NCBI GenBank assembly: GCA_964600045.1
Contig: CAZRHS010000002.1
Span: forward strand, 1 to 64,000
Reading direction: 5' to 3'
Origin: Phil1 sp964600045
GTDB taxonomy: Bacteria > Bacillota > Clostridia > Christensenellales > CAG-138
DNA length: 64,000 bases
In this document: piece after piece, positions 1 through 8,232 of the stretch
How positions within the stretch are numbered: position 1 is the stretch's first letter
How the letters are laid out: each line of letters starts with the position of its first letter
Program-made: the position numbers and the translations under genes
The notes under the pieces: model-generated
What the model was told of the DNA's origin: nothing
Seen by the model: the letters and a program-made list of their open reading frames with translations, nothing else
The model's database searches: none

Positions 1-1227
1 TTAGCCATAACATATTCTCCTTCGTAATTCATCTTTTATGAGCTCCTCTAGCTCTTTTGCATTTTCTGTGTGAATCGGATAAATACATTCTCTGGGTTCT
101 ACTGCATTGATAACATCTGCCAGCAGAGGGGCAGCTGCATGTCCGCTTGTATGCATATATTCAACGTGATTACAGGAATCCAGGAATCTTTTCCATTCAG
201 CATTGTATGCTCTGTTGTTTTGATTAAGATATCCCTCCCACATGGAATATACTACTATCGGTTCTACGTCAGCAAACCTATCTATCCAGCTCTTATATTT
301 TTCTTCTGCTTTTATTACAATTACAAAGCCCTCTTCTCGCATAATTTCTTCCTGTGTAATAGGTTTATCTGAAATATGTGAAGGAATTACTTTATCCGGG
401 TTATACTCATACACGTAACGGAAATCATACAAATCAGTATACCCTTTTGCGGCTTCTTTGTAATGCTCGACCTGCTCACACACATAACTGTTCGCATACA
501 TTTTCATATAATGGCTCTTTGCTGCCTGATAAAAGGTTGCGAGCGTATCAACATTAGTTGATGAGCATATAAGAAATACATATTTGTGCTGCTCAAAGAG
601 CTTTTTACAATCCTGCAGCATATGTGCTTCAGAGTACATTTCCTCTGTCATTCTGCTTAACATTGTCCCCTCTGTTATCAGCACATCCACATCTCTTTTA
701 CCGAATTTACGGATATATTTATCTATCATAGGAATGACAGATTTTCCCCTGTAGCCATGTCCCCGAAAATCCCCGGTATGTAAGATGGTCTTATCCGGTG
801 TTTCTACCAGATACATATAAGCATCAAAGGCGGAATGATCAACCATATATGGCGTAACCCGAATGTCATTGATTTTAAAGCTTTGTGCCGCTGTAACAGT
901 ATGTACTCTCGTACCGCCCCGCAATATACGCAACGCTTCTGCATCTTTCACATATTTTGATATGGTAATCATTACCTGGCGGGTTAAATCTCCCATATAT
1001 AATGGGATCCCGTCCGGTATCCCTTTAAATCTTCCTATATGATCCCCATGATAGTGCGTGAAAAGAACCGCATCTATCTTTTCCTCTTCCCAATTGAAAT
1101 TTTCCTTTTCAGCTTCTGCGCCCGGAAGATTTTCTCCAAAATCAATCATAATTCTTGCTTTTTCTGAAGAAATAACCGTTATACAACCGCCAATTTGATT
1201 GCCATTATATATTTTTATATCTGTCAT
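1..1227 (-). CDS. Beta-CASP metallo-beta-lactamase-fold hydrolase, RNase J-like
   Basis: Predicted zinc-dependent hydrolase of 408 residues. The N-terminal half carries the metallo-beta-lactamase motif HYHGDH, then a conserved VDHSAFDAY stretch and an HTGDFR motif. The C-terminal half has HTSGHA and PIHTE, which match the beta-CASP motifs of RNase J (HVSGHA, PVHGE). It is shorter than RNase J (about 550) because the C-terminal dimerisation domain is missing, so an RNA-processing role is an inference from the fold. It has its own promoter, a terminator separates it from der, and its stop codon lies at the very edge of the window. The DNA looks more AT-rich than the neighbouring der gene. It could instead be a hydrolase of another phosphoester. 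I am confident of the fold, not of the substrate. Confidence 0.8.
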   Translation of the reverse strand: MTDIKIYNGNQIGGCITVISSEKARIMIDFGENLPGAEAEKENFNWEEEKIDAVLFTHYHGDHIGRFKGIPDGIPLYMGDLTRQVMITISKYVKDAEALRILRGGTRVHTVTAAQSFKINDIRVTPYMVDHSAFDAYMYLVETPDKTILHTGDFRGHGYRGKSVIPMIDKYIRKFGKRDVDVLITEGTMLSRMTEEMYSEAHMLQDCKKLFEQHKYVFLICSSTNVDTLATFYQAAKSHYMKMYANSYVCEQVEHYKEAAKGYTDLYDFRYVYEYNPDKVIPSHISDKPITQEEIMREEGFVIVIKAEEKYKSWIDRFADVEPIVVYSMWEGYLNQNNRAYNAEWKRFLDSCNHVEYMHTSGHAAAPLLADVINAVEPRECIYPIHTENAKELEELIKDELRRRICYG

Positions 1228-1286
1228 TTTACGTCATTCCTGCTTTTTCGACACATCAATAACTAACTCTTCATATCTTATTTTTG

Positions 1287-1315
1287 ATTATATAAGTACT
1301 CAAGTATAAAATCAA
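1287..1315 (-). promoter_or_regulatory. Sigma-A-like promoter of the beta-CASP hydrolase
   Basis: Reading the minus strand, a -35 box TTGATT (1310-1315) and a perfect -10 box TATAAT (1287-1292) are separated by 17 bases. The first coding base is at 1227, leaving a leader of roughly 50 bases. It lies downstream of the der terminator, so this gene is probably a separate transcription unit. Confidence 0.7.
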
Positions 1316-1342
1316 TCCGTTTCCCTAACTTTTCATAAAAAA

Positions 1343-1373
1343 GTCAAAAAGCCCGCCATGCGGCGAGCTTTTT
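1343..1373 (-). terminator. Rho-independent terminator after der
   Basis: On the minus strand, a GC-rich stem (AGCTCGCC / GGCGGGCT, loop GCAT) is followed directly by TTTTT. It starts 13 bases beyond the der stop codon. The complementary strand also has a T run, so it may work in both directions. Confidence 0.85.
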
Positions 1374-1385
1374 CAAAGATTCTCT

Positions 1386-2711
1386 TTATACTTCAGGCTT
1401 TGCTTTACCCCTTATATTGAGACGTATCGGAGTTTGTGTGAGCCCGAACGATTTGCGGAAGAAATTCTCAAGATAGCGCTTATACGAAAAATGCATAAGC
1501 TCCGGATCATTAACGAACAGCACAAATGTTGGAGGATTCGTGGACGGCTGCGTTCCGTAGTATATTCTGAGCCTTCTGCCTTTATCGGAAGGCGGTTCGG
1601 TAACGGATACGGCTTCGGCTATAATGTCATTAAGCGTACCGGTTGATATGCGCGCGCAGTTCTGAGCGTACGCTTCATTTGCAACGTCCATAATCTTGTT
1701 TACACGTTGGCCGGTAAGCGCGGAAATGAATATCATGGGAACATAATCCATAAACGCAAGGTCTACGGCAAGCTTCTTTTTGAACTCATTCATGGTGTGG
1801 GTATCTTTCTCTATAAGATCCCATTTGTTTACCACAAGCACGCTTGCCTTGCCTTCCTCGTGAACATAGCCCGCAATGCGCACATCCTGCTCACTGAGTC
1901 CCTGATCCGCATCAACTACTATGAGTGCTATATCGCAGCGCCGTATTGCCGCAAGAGAACGGATTACGCTGTATCGTTCAATGCTTTCGTCCTCTATTGA
2001 ACGCTTACGGCGTATGCCGGCGGTATCAACAAGTATATAATCCTTGCCTGCGAATTTGAACGGAGAGTCTATAGCGTCCCTCGTTGTTCCGGGTATATTG
2101 CTTACTATTGTGCGCTCATCGCCAAGCAGAGCGTTTACAAGGCTGGATTTGCCAACATTCGGCCTGCCCACTACCGCTACGCGTGTGGCCTCTCCCTCGT
2201 CCTCTCCAGCGTTCTCAGGGAAATATGACACAACCTCATCCAGAACATCTCCGAGGCCAAGTCCCTGCTCCGCAGATATTGTGATAGGCTCACCTATACC
2301 AAGCTCGTAAAAGTCATACAACGCATCCGCATATTTAGGATGGTCAATTTTATTCACGGCAAGTACTACCGGCTTTTTTGAACGGCGAAGCATCTCGGCA
2401 ACTTCCATATCGGCCGCCGTCAAGCCTTCACGTCCGTCTACAATGAATACTATAACATCAGCTGTTTCAATAGCTAATTCTGCCTGCCTGCGCATCTGCT
2501 TGCTTATAATATCCTCGCGCATCGGTTCTATACCGCCGGTATCTATAAGCGTAAACGAATGAGTAAGCCACTCTCCATCTGCGTAAATACGGTCTCTGGT
2601 GACGCCGGGAGTGTCCTCAACTATCGCTATGCGCTTCCCTGTTATCTTGTTAAAAAACGTGGATTTGCCCACGTTTGGGCGGCCCACAACGGCCACAAGC
2701 GGCTTTGCCAT
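1386..2711 (-). CDS. der: Ribosome-assembly GTPase Der (EngA)
   Basis: GTPase needed for maturation of the 50S ribosomal subunit, acting in the cytoplasm. The 441-residue product has the diagnostic tandem G domains: a first P-loop GRPNVGKST near residue 10 with DTPG and NKID, and a second P-loop GRPNVGKSS near residue 180 with DTAG and NKWD. A KH-like C-terminal domain ends in a basic tail (NIRGKAKPEV). Length is normal for the family. The start is preceded by GAGGTG. The upstream DUF512 gene stops immediately before this start, so the two are probably co-transcribed, and a terminator follows the gene. Confidence 0.97.
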   Translation of the reverse strand: MAKPLVAVVGRPNVGKSTFFNKITGKRIAIVEDTPGVTRDRIYADGEWLTHSFTLIDTGGIEPMREDIISKQMRRQAELAIETADVIVFIVDGREGLTAADMEVAEMLRRSKKPVVLAVNKIDHPKYADALYDFYELGIGEPITISAEQGLGLGDVLDEVVSYFPENAGEDEGEATRVAVVGRPNVGKSSLVNALLGDERTIVSNIPGTTRDAIDSPFKFAGKDYILVDTAGIRRKRSIEDESIERYSVIRSLAAIRRCDIALIVVDADQGLSEQDVRIAGYVHEEGKASVLVVNKWDLIEKDTHTMNEFKKKLAVDLAFMDYVPMIFISALTGQRVNKIMDVANEAYAQNCARISTGTLNDIIAEAVSVTEPPSDKGRRLRIYYGTQPSTNPPTFVLFVNDPELMHFSYKRYLENFFRKSFGLTQTPIRLNIRGKAKPEV

Positions 2712-2712
2712 A

Positions 2713-4026
2713 TTATTTCACCTCATTCAACCTTTCAAACAGGTTATATACAAATTCTTCGCCATCGGCGGCGCTCATAGGCCACAACGGCATTCCCATC
2801 TCAGAAGCAAGCCAATCGGTATCTTTTCCGTCCAGGAAAACTCTGTCGCGTTCCCTTAGCATATCGTCCGGAATGAGCATAGCATCGGCTTTAAGGCCGC
2901 GCAGCTGATTGGCTATATCCGTTGCCGTGACAAGCCCGGAGACAGTTATCGTATGCCCTAAGAAGTCATTTATTACGCTGTACAGCGTAATATCGATACC
3001 GTACGGCTTTAGCTTATCAAAAAGTTTCTGCAGGAATGAGCGCGCCGATACGCCTGTTGCGCCAACTAAACTCACCTTTTGCTTTAGCGGCTCCATTTCA
3101 TTCAATGCTTCGTTAAAGCCGTGCTCAAACTGGCGCATGAGTCCCACGCCGTTTTCTATTTGAAGAAAATCGCCGTAGCTTTCGTAGCTTGGCAGCTCGC
3201 GTTCGGCAATCATATACATTTCATCCGAAGCGTAAACGAAGCCTTCTTCGCCGCGAGACTCAATCTCAGCATTAAATCCCTCTGCATAATCAATTATATC
3301 CGATGCTTCCTGTTTTGTCAGCAGTCTTAACGGATATAAACCTTCTCTGTATTTCGTTATGCCAACGGGTACTAACGCCAATGTTTTGCAGGCCGGTCTA
3401 AGTGAATAAAGATCGGAGATACTCTTTTTTAATATCTCCCCGTCATTCAACTCCGGACAAACAACAATCTGCCCGTGGAAACTAAGACCATTCTCTTTCA
3501 GTGCCGTTAAACGCTCCATTATGCGTGACGCCGTAGGATTCGACATTATACGTGTTCGTACAGCGCCATCCGTTGCGTGCACAGAAACATACAGCGGGCT
3601 TACTCTTCGCCTCAGCATACGATCAAATTCTTTGTCGTTAACATTTGTGAGACTTACATAATTGCCCATTATCAGAGAAAGACGCCAATCATCATCCTTA
3701 AAATGGAGAGTCTCTCGTCCGCCCTTAGGCATTTGATCAATAAAGCAGAATACGCACTTATTTTTGCAGCTTCTTACTTTGCTCATCAAGCCGCTTTCAA
3801 AGTACAAGCCAAGGGGCTCATATTCCTCTTTATCAACTTGCTTAACAAAAGTTTTGCCGTCGCCTGTTTCAAATTCCAGGCTGACATGCGTTTCGGCCGT
3901 AAGGTGCTCGTAATCTATAACGTCCTCCACGTCTTCGCCGTTTATACGCAACAAGAAGAAGCCGGGCTTGATACCCAGCTTCTCCGCTATGGAATCGTTG
4001 TCTATTGCTATTATTCTTTGGCGCAT
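2713..4026 (-). CDS. DUF512 protein: PDZ-like domain plus radical-SAM-like iron-sulfur domain
   Basis: Belongs to the conserved Firmicutes DUF512 family, of unknown biochemical function. From the start chosen here the protein is 437 residues: a PDZ-like N-terminus (about 1-70), then a cysteine triplet at 87, 91 and 94 (CxxxCxxC, followed by FIDQMPKG) that fits binding of a 4Fe-4S cluster, then the DUF512 domain. The open frame extends 11 codons further upstream, but those codons overlap recA. The start at 4026 has an AGGAG site seven bases upstream within the end of recA, overlapping it translationally. It sits between recA and der. A radical-SAM-type reaction is an inference from the cysteine motif. 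Confidence 0.85.
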   Translation of the reverse strand: MRQRIIAIDNDSIAEKLGIKPGFFLLRINGEDVEDVIDYEHLTAETHVSLEFETGDGKTFVKQVDKEEYEPLGLYFESGLMSKVRSCKNKCVFCFIDQMPKGGRETLHFKDDDWRLSLIMGNYVSLTNVNDKEFDRMLRRRVSPLYVSVHATDGAVRTRIMSNPTASRIMERLTALKENGLSFHGQIVVCPELNDGEILKKSISDLYSLRPACKTLALVPVGITKYREGLYPLRLLTKQEASDIIDYAEGFNAEIESRGEEGFVYASDEMYMIAERELPSYESYGDFLQIENGVGLMRQFEHGFNEALNEMEPLKQKVSLVGATGVSARSFLQKLFDKLKPYGIDITLYSVINDFLGHTITVSGLVTATDIANQLRGLKADAMLIPDDMLRERDRVFLDGKDTDWLASEMGMPLWPMSAADGEEFVYNLFERLNEVK

Positions 4027-4027
4027 A

Positions 4028-5071
4028 TCACTCCTGATCATCGCCCTCATTGATATCATTCTGCGAAGGCTCTTCGGACGGCGCTGCAGAAAGTATCTTG
4101 CGAAGTTTAGCCTCTATTTCATCGCAAAGCTCCATATTGTCCTTAAGGAAAAGCCTTGCATTATCTCTGCCCTGTGCCATGCGCATGTCTCCATAATAGT
4201 ACCACGCGCCGGATTTAGATATAATCTTGTTAGCCAAAGCTAGGTCAAGAACAGAGCTTTCTTTTGAAATACCCTCACCGTAAATTATATCGAATTCGGC
4301 TGTTTTGAACGGTGGCGCAACCTTGTTCTTCACAACTTTTATGCGGGTTCTGTTGCCTACAACTTCATTGCCGTTCTTAATTGAATCTATGCGGCGTACA
4401 TCAAGGCGTATTGAAGCATAGAATTTCAAAGCCCGGCCGCCGGTAGTGGTTTCGGGATTGCCGAACATTACGCCTACTTTTTCACGCAACTGATTTATGA
4501 AAACAAGTATCGTATTCGATTTTGATATTATGCCGGTCATCTTCCTGAGAGCCTGGCTCATCAGCCTGGCCTGAAGACCTACGTGGCTGTCGCCCATATC
4601 CCCTTCTATTTCAGCCTTGGGCACGAGCGCGGCTACAGAGTCTATTACAACCACGTCTATTGCGCCGCTGCGAACAAGCGTTTCACAAATATCGAGGGCA
4701 TCTTCTCCGGTATCCGGTTGAGATACATAAAGGCCATCCACATCAACGCCAAGGTTTTCGGCGTATACAGGATCAAGCGCATGCTCTGCATCTATAAACG
4801 CAGCCGTGCCGCCAAGCTTTTGTGCTTCCGCGATTATATGAAGCGCAATCGTTGTTTTGCCTGAGGATTCGGGGCCGTATATTTCAATTATTCTTCCGCG
4901 GGGAATTCCGCCAACACCAAGCGCAAAATCAAGTTCCAAGCACCCGGAAGGAATTGTTGATACGGATATCTTTGAAGCCGCATCTCCGAGCCTCATTATG
5001 GCTCCCTTACCGAAGTCTTTTTCAATTTGGTTTAGTGCCATTTCCAATGCTTTAGCTTTTTCCATTGCCAT
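4028..5071 (-). CDS. recA: Recombinase RecA
   Basis: ATP-dependent strand-exchange protein for homologous recombination and SOS induction. The 347-residue product shows Walker A GPESSGKTT near residue 65, the VIDSVAAL Walker B region, the QLREKVGVMFGNPETTTGG L2 region and an acidic C-terminal tail. I place the start at the MAMEKAKALEMAL methionine rather than 13 codons upstream, because family members begin there and an AGGAAGG site lies ahead of it. It has its own promoter (5115-5143) and reads into the DUF512 gene. Confidence 0.96.
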   Translation of the reverse strand: MAMEKAKALEMALNQIEKDFGKGAIMRLGDAASKISVSTIPSGCLELDFALGVGGIPRGRIIEIYGPESSGKTTIALHIIAEAQKLGGTAAFIDAEHALDPVYAENLGVDVDGLYVSQPDTGEDALDICETLVRSGAIDVVVIDSVAALVPKAEIEGDMGDSHVGLQARLMSQALRKMTGIISKSNTILVFINQLREKVGVMFGNPETTTGGRALKFYASIRLDVRRIDSIKNGNEVVGNRTRIKVVKNKVAPPFKTAEFDIIYGEGISKESSVLDLALANKIISKSGAWYYYGDMRMAQGRDNARLFLKDNMELCDEIEAKLRKILSAAPSEEPSQNDINEGDDQE

Positions 5072-5114
5072 AGTGCAAAGTTTCCTTCCTTTCACTTCTT
5101 TTTCCTGCAAGGAA

Positions 5115-5143
5115 ATTATAACATATACACTTATACTTGTACA
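5115..5143 (-). promoter_or_regulatory. recA promoter with an inverted repeat over the -35 region
   Basis: On the minus strand, TGTACA (5138-5143) and a perfect TATAAT (5115-5120) are 17 bases apart. An inverted repeat TATACT / AGTATA with 5 bases between the arms (5132-5148) covers the -35 box and is a candidate operator. It does not match the Bacillus-type LexA box (GAAC-N4-GTTC). Confidence 0.7.
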
Positions 5144-5151
5144 GTATAAAA

Positions 5152-6381
5152 TTAAAAAATGTTTCTCCTAAGGATATCGAGTGCGTACAGGCAAGCCATA
5201 TTGCGCACGCGCTCGCGACTGCCCGGAATTTGCAGGCGTTTCACAATGGATTTATCGCCGTAAGAAACGCCTATATACACCGTACCAACAGGATTGCTGT
5301 CCGTACCGCCGTCAGGCCCCGCAAACCCGGTTGTTGAAACACCAACATCGGCTCCGCTGGATAAGCGTATGCCCTCGGCCATTTCTTGGGCGGTTTCGGC
5401 GCTTACTGCACCAAAGCTATCCAATGTGGACTTTTTAACGCCGAGCCTACGCATCTTTGCTTCGTTTGAGTAGGTAACGCAGCCTTCTTCAAACCATTTT
5501 GAACTGCCGGGAACGGATAAGAGCTTTGAGGCTAACATGCCTCCCGTACAGCTTTCCGCAACGGCTAAGGTTAGATTGCCGGCAGAGAATAATCGCGCTA
5601 CTTCTTCATGAAGTTCAAGACCATCTTCAGAATAAATATATTCGCCTATTCTGCGCTTAATCTCCTCAATCATCGGAGCCATTATAGCATCAGCATCTTC
5701 GCCCGAGCGGCAGCGTGCAGTAACACGAAGTTTCATTTCTCCGTTTAACGCATACGGAGCTACAGTAGGATTCGTTTGCGCAGCCATGATATCTTTCAGC
5801 TCATATTCAACACTTGACTCGCCTTTGCCGAATATTCTGAGCATTTTTGATTTAAGAGTGTAGCCGCTGTGCTTTTCAAGATAAGGCAGCACACTTGCCT
5901 CAAACATGGGTACCATTTCCTTCGGAGGACCGGGCATGAGTATAGCGGCCTTACCTTCATTTTCCACTATACAGCCGGGAGCGGTGCCGTTAGGATTAGG
6001 CATGATAATGCAGCCTTCGGGGAAGTAAGCTTGCTTTACATTGTTTGGGGTCATCGAATGCCCCATCTTTGAGAACCTATACTTAATATAATCAAGCGAT
6101 TTCTCGTCAAGCTTAAGTTTTCTGCCAAAGGCATCGGCCACGGTTTCCTTCGTTAGATCATCGGCCGTAGGACCAAGCCCGCCCGTAAGTATAATGATAT
6201 CTGCGCGATTAAGCGCATTATGAACCGCTTCAACAAGCCTGTCGTGATTATCGCCAACGGTTGTTTGAATATAGCAATCTATGCCAAGGTCAGCCAAGCG
6301 CTGAGATATGTACTGAGCGTTTGTGTTGACAATATTGCCCATAAGCAATTCGGTGCCTACGGAAATGATTTCTGCTGACAT
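5152..6381 (-). CDS. cinA: CinA-family protein (MoaB-like domain plus nicotinamide-nucleotide amidase domain)
   Basis: The 409 residues contain both family domains. The N-terminal molybdopterin-binding-like half has VGTELLMGNIVNTNAQ at the start and TGGLGPTADDLTKE near residue 75. The C-terminal half has the AESCTGGMLASKL and TGFAGPDGG motifs of the PncC-type deamidase that recycles nicotinamide mononucleotide. Historically it is linked to competence and often precedes recA, as it does here (80-base gap containing the recA promoter). An AGGAGTAATC site precedes the start. It follows pgsA closely, suggesting a pgsA-cinA unit. Confidence 0.93.
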   Translation of the reverse strand: MSAEIISVGTELLMGNIVNTNAQYISQRLADLGIDCYIQTTVGDNHDRLVEAVHNALNRADIIILTGGLGPTADDLTKETVADAFGRKLKLDEKSLDYIKYRFSKMGHSMTPNNVKQAYFPEGCIIMPNPNGTAPGCIVENEGKAAILMPGPPKEMVPMFEASVLPYLEKHSGYTLKSKMLRIFGKGESSVEYELKDIMAAQTNPTVAPYALNGEMKLRVTARCRSGEDADAIMAPMIEEIKRRIGEYIYSEDGLELHEEVARLFSAGNLTLAVAESCTGGMLASKLLSVPGSSKWFEEGCVTYSNEAKMRRLGVKKSTLDSFGAVSAETAQEMAEGIRLSSGADVGVSTTGFAGPDGGTDSNPVGTVYIGVSYGDKSIVKRLQIPGSRERVRNMACLYALDILRRNIF

Positions 6382-6394
6382 TATGGATTACTCC

Positions 6395-6937
6395 TTACGC
6401 TGCTTTTTTCGCAGACTTATTTGTTTTGACTATGTAGTCTATGCAGCTCCATATAGCAAGTACAACGGATATCCAAATGATTATTTGGTCTACCGGTACA
6501 CCGCATTTAGTGAATACAGGGTTAAGGAACAGCATCAATGTTATGCCTACAAACTGAGTCAGGGTTTTAAGCTTACCCAAAGGACCGGCGGCTATAACAA
6601 TATTTTTGCTGGCATATATAAGACGGAAACCGCTTATAACAAACTCTCGGGATATCGTAATAAGAGTAGCTATAGGCGAAAGCAGGCCGACTGAGGTAAG
6701 CATTATCAGCGCGGCTGCGGAAAGTATTTTATCTGCTATCGGATCCATAAGCTTGCCGAAATCGGTTACTATGTTGCGGCGACGTGCTATTTGTCCGTCA
6801 AGCATATCGGTAAGGTATGCAATTACGAAAAGCGCGCCCGCAAGATACATATTCCAGCTCACAGGAATATAAAAGCATATTACAAATACGGGCGTAAGCA
6901 CCATGCGTGCGATAGTAAGCTTGTTGGGAAGGTTCAT
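6395..6937 (-). CDS. pgsA: CDP-diacylglycerol-glycerol-3-phosphate 3-phosphatidyltransferase
   Basis: Makes phosphatidylglycerol phosphate from CDP-diacylglycerol and glycerol-3-phosphate at the membrane, the first committed step to phosphatidylglycerol. The 180-residue protein has about five hydrophobic segments and the CDP-alcohol phosphotransferase motif DGQIARR...DFGKLMDPIADK (D-G-x2-A-R-x8-G-x3-D-x3-D). It begins MNLPNKLTIARM, the usual family start, with AAAGGAG upstream inside the end of rimO. The start overlaps the rimO stop by four bases (ATGA), so translation is probably coupled. Confidence 0.93.
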   Translation of the reverse strand: MNLPNKLTIARMVLTPVFVICFYIPVSWNMYLAGALFVIAYLTDMLDGQIARRRNIVTDFGKLMDPIADKILSAAALIMLTSVGLLSPIATLITISREFVISGFRLIYASKNIVIAAGPLGKLKTLTQFVGITLMLFLNPVFTKCGVPVDQIIIWISVVLAIWSCIDYIVKTNKSAKKAA

Positions 6938-8232
6938 TTAATATATTCTCCTTTCAGGTCATAAGCGGAAGCATCCGTTATTTTAACGCGCACAAAGTCT
7001 CCGGGATTTACCGTGTTCGGCACGTTCAAAATCTTTATTATTCCATCCACGTCAGGGGCCTCGGCATAGCTTCTGCCGCGGGCTATGCCATTATTGATGT
7101 GTTCAACCAAAACATCGTACTCTTTGCCGATCCTGTTTTTGTTCAGTTCAAGTGAAACCGCCTGCTGCATACGCATTATTTTGTCAAGTCTTGCGTTAGC
7201 GACGGATTCGTCAATCTGGCCATCCATAAGGGCGGCTTTGGTGCCGTCTTCCGGACAGAATACGAAGGCTCCGATCCTGTCAAACGGTTCTTTTTTGAGA
7301 AAATCATACAGCAGATTAAACTGCTCTTCCGTTTCTCCAGGGAAGCCGAGCATAACGGTTGTTCGCAGTATAAAGTCGGGCGAGCTTTCGCGGATATAGC
7401 GAGTTATTGCCCGTATATGCTCCGCTGAGCCATGGCGGTTCATTGTTTCGAGCATAATCGGGTCTATGTGCTGTATCGGCATATCTATATATCGCACGAT
7501 TTTTTCATTATTAAGCATAGTGTCTACAAGCTTTTCGGTAACGGTATTGGGATAAGCATACAGTACTCTTAACCACTTTATGCCGTCTATTTTTGAAAGC
7601 TCGGTAAGCAGTTCTGCTAAGCGCGGTTCTCCATATATGTCGGATCCGTATGCGGAAGTATCCTGCGCAATAAGGGTAAGTTCCTTCACCCCGCCTGCGG
7701 CAAGCGCTTCAGCTTCGGCAATAAGATTTTCCATCGGTACGCTGCGTCTGCCGCCGCGTATAAGCGGTATGGCGCAATAAGTGCAGCGATTATCGCATCC
7801 GTCCGCAATGCGGAGATATGCGCTGTATTTAGGCGTAGAGAGCATACGTTTGCCGCTGTAAGTACAACCGCATTTTACACCAAACATTGCTCGTATGGCG
7901 TCAACCAGTTCTTTGTGCCTTCCGACTCCCCAAAATAGGTCAACCTCAGGCAAACTCTCTTTAAGTTCGTCAGGATATCTTTGGCTAAGGCATCCGGTAA
8001 CCACAAGTTTGGCATCTTCCCTTTTGTCTCTTGCCGCTTCAAGAATTGTGTTTATAGATTCCTCTTTTGCGGAAGCTATAAAACCGCAGGTGTTTACAAT
8101 CACAACATCTGCCTCTTTTTCATTTGCGGTTATTTCAAAATCAGCATCCTTAAGGCAACCCAAGATCAGCTCTGAATCAACCAGATTCTTGGAGCAGCCT
8201 AAGGATATGATTCCGGCTTTATATTTCCTCAT
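6934..8232 (-). CDS. rimO: Ribosomal protein S12 methylthiotransferase RimO
   Basis: Radical-SAM enzyme that adds a methylthio group to the conserved aspartate of ribosomal protein S12. The 432 residues show the N-terminal UPF0004 cysteines (SLGCSKNLVDSE, VNTCGF, VTGCLSQRY), the radical-SAM cluster DGCDNRCTYCAIPLIRGGRRS and a C-terminal TRAM domain. The LGCSKN start and IPLIRGGRRS favour RimO over the tRNA enzyme MiaB. It overlaps the end of ftsK by 14 bases and the start of pgsA by four, forming a tight ftsK-rimO-pgsA cluster. Confidence 0.94.
   Translation of the reverse strand: MRKYKAGIISLGCSKNLVDSELILGCLKDADFEITANEKEADVVIVNTCGFIASAKEESINTILEAARDKREDAKLVVTGCLSQRYPDELKESLPEVDLFWGVGRHKELVDAIRAMFGVKCGCTYSGKRMLSTPKYSAYLRIADGCDNRCTYCAIPLIRGGRRSVPMENLIAEAEALAAGGVKELTLIAQDTSAYGSDIYGEPRLAELLTELSKIDGIKWLRVLYAYPNTVTEKLVDTMLNNEKIVRYIDMPIQHIDPIMLETMNRHGSAEHIRAITRYIRESSPDFILRTTVMLGFPGETEEQFNLLYDFLKKEPFDRIGAFVFCPEDGTKAALMDGQIDESVANARLDKIMRMQQAVSLELNKNRIGKEYDVLVEHINNGIARGRSYAEAPDVDGIIKILNVPNTVNPGDFVRVKITDASAYDLKGEYIK

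Noticed and set aside
5132..5148. LexA box upstream of recA
   Set aside because: The repeat is not GAAC-N4-GTTC. Kept only as an unknown operator candidate.
4857..5171. Plus-strand frame over recA
   Set aside because: Shadow of recA, no start signal.
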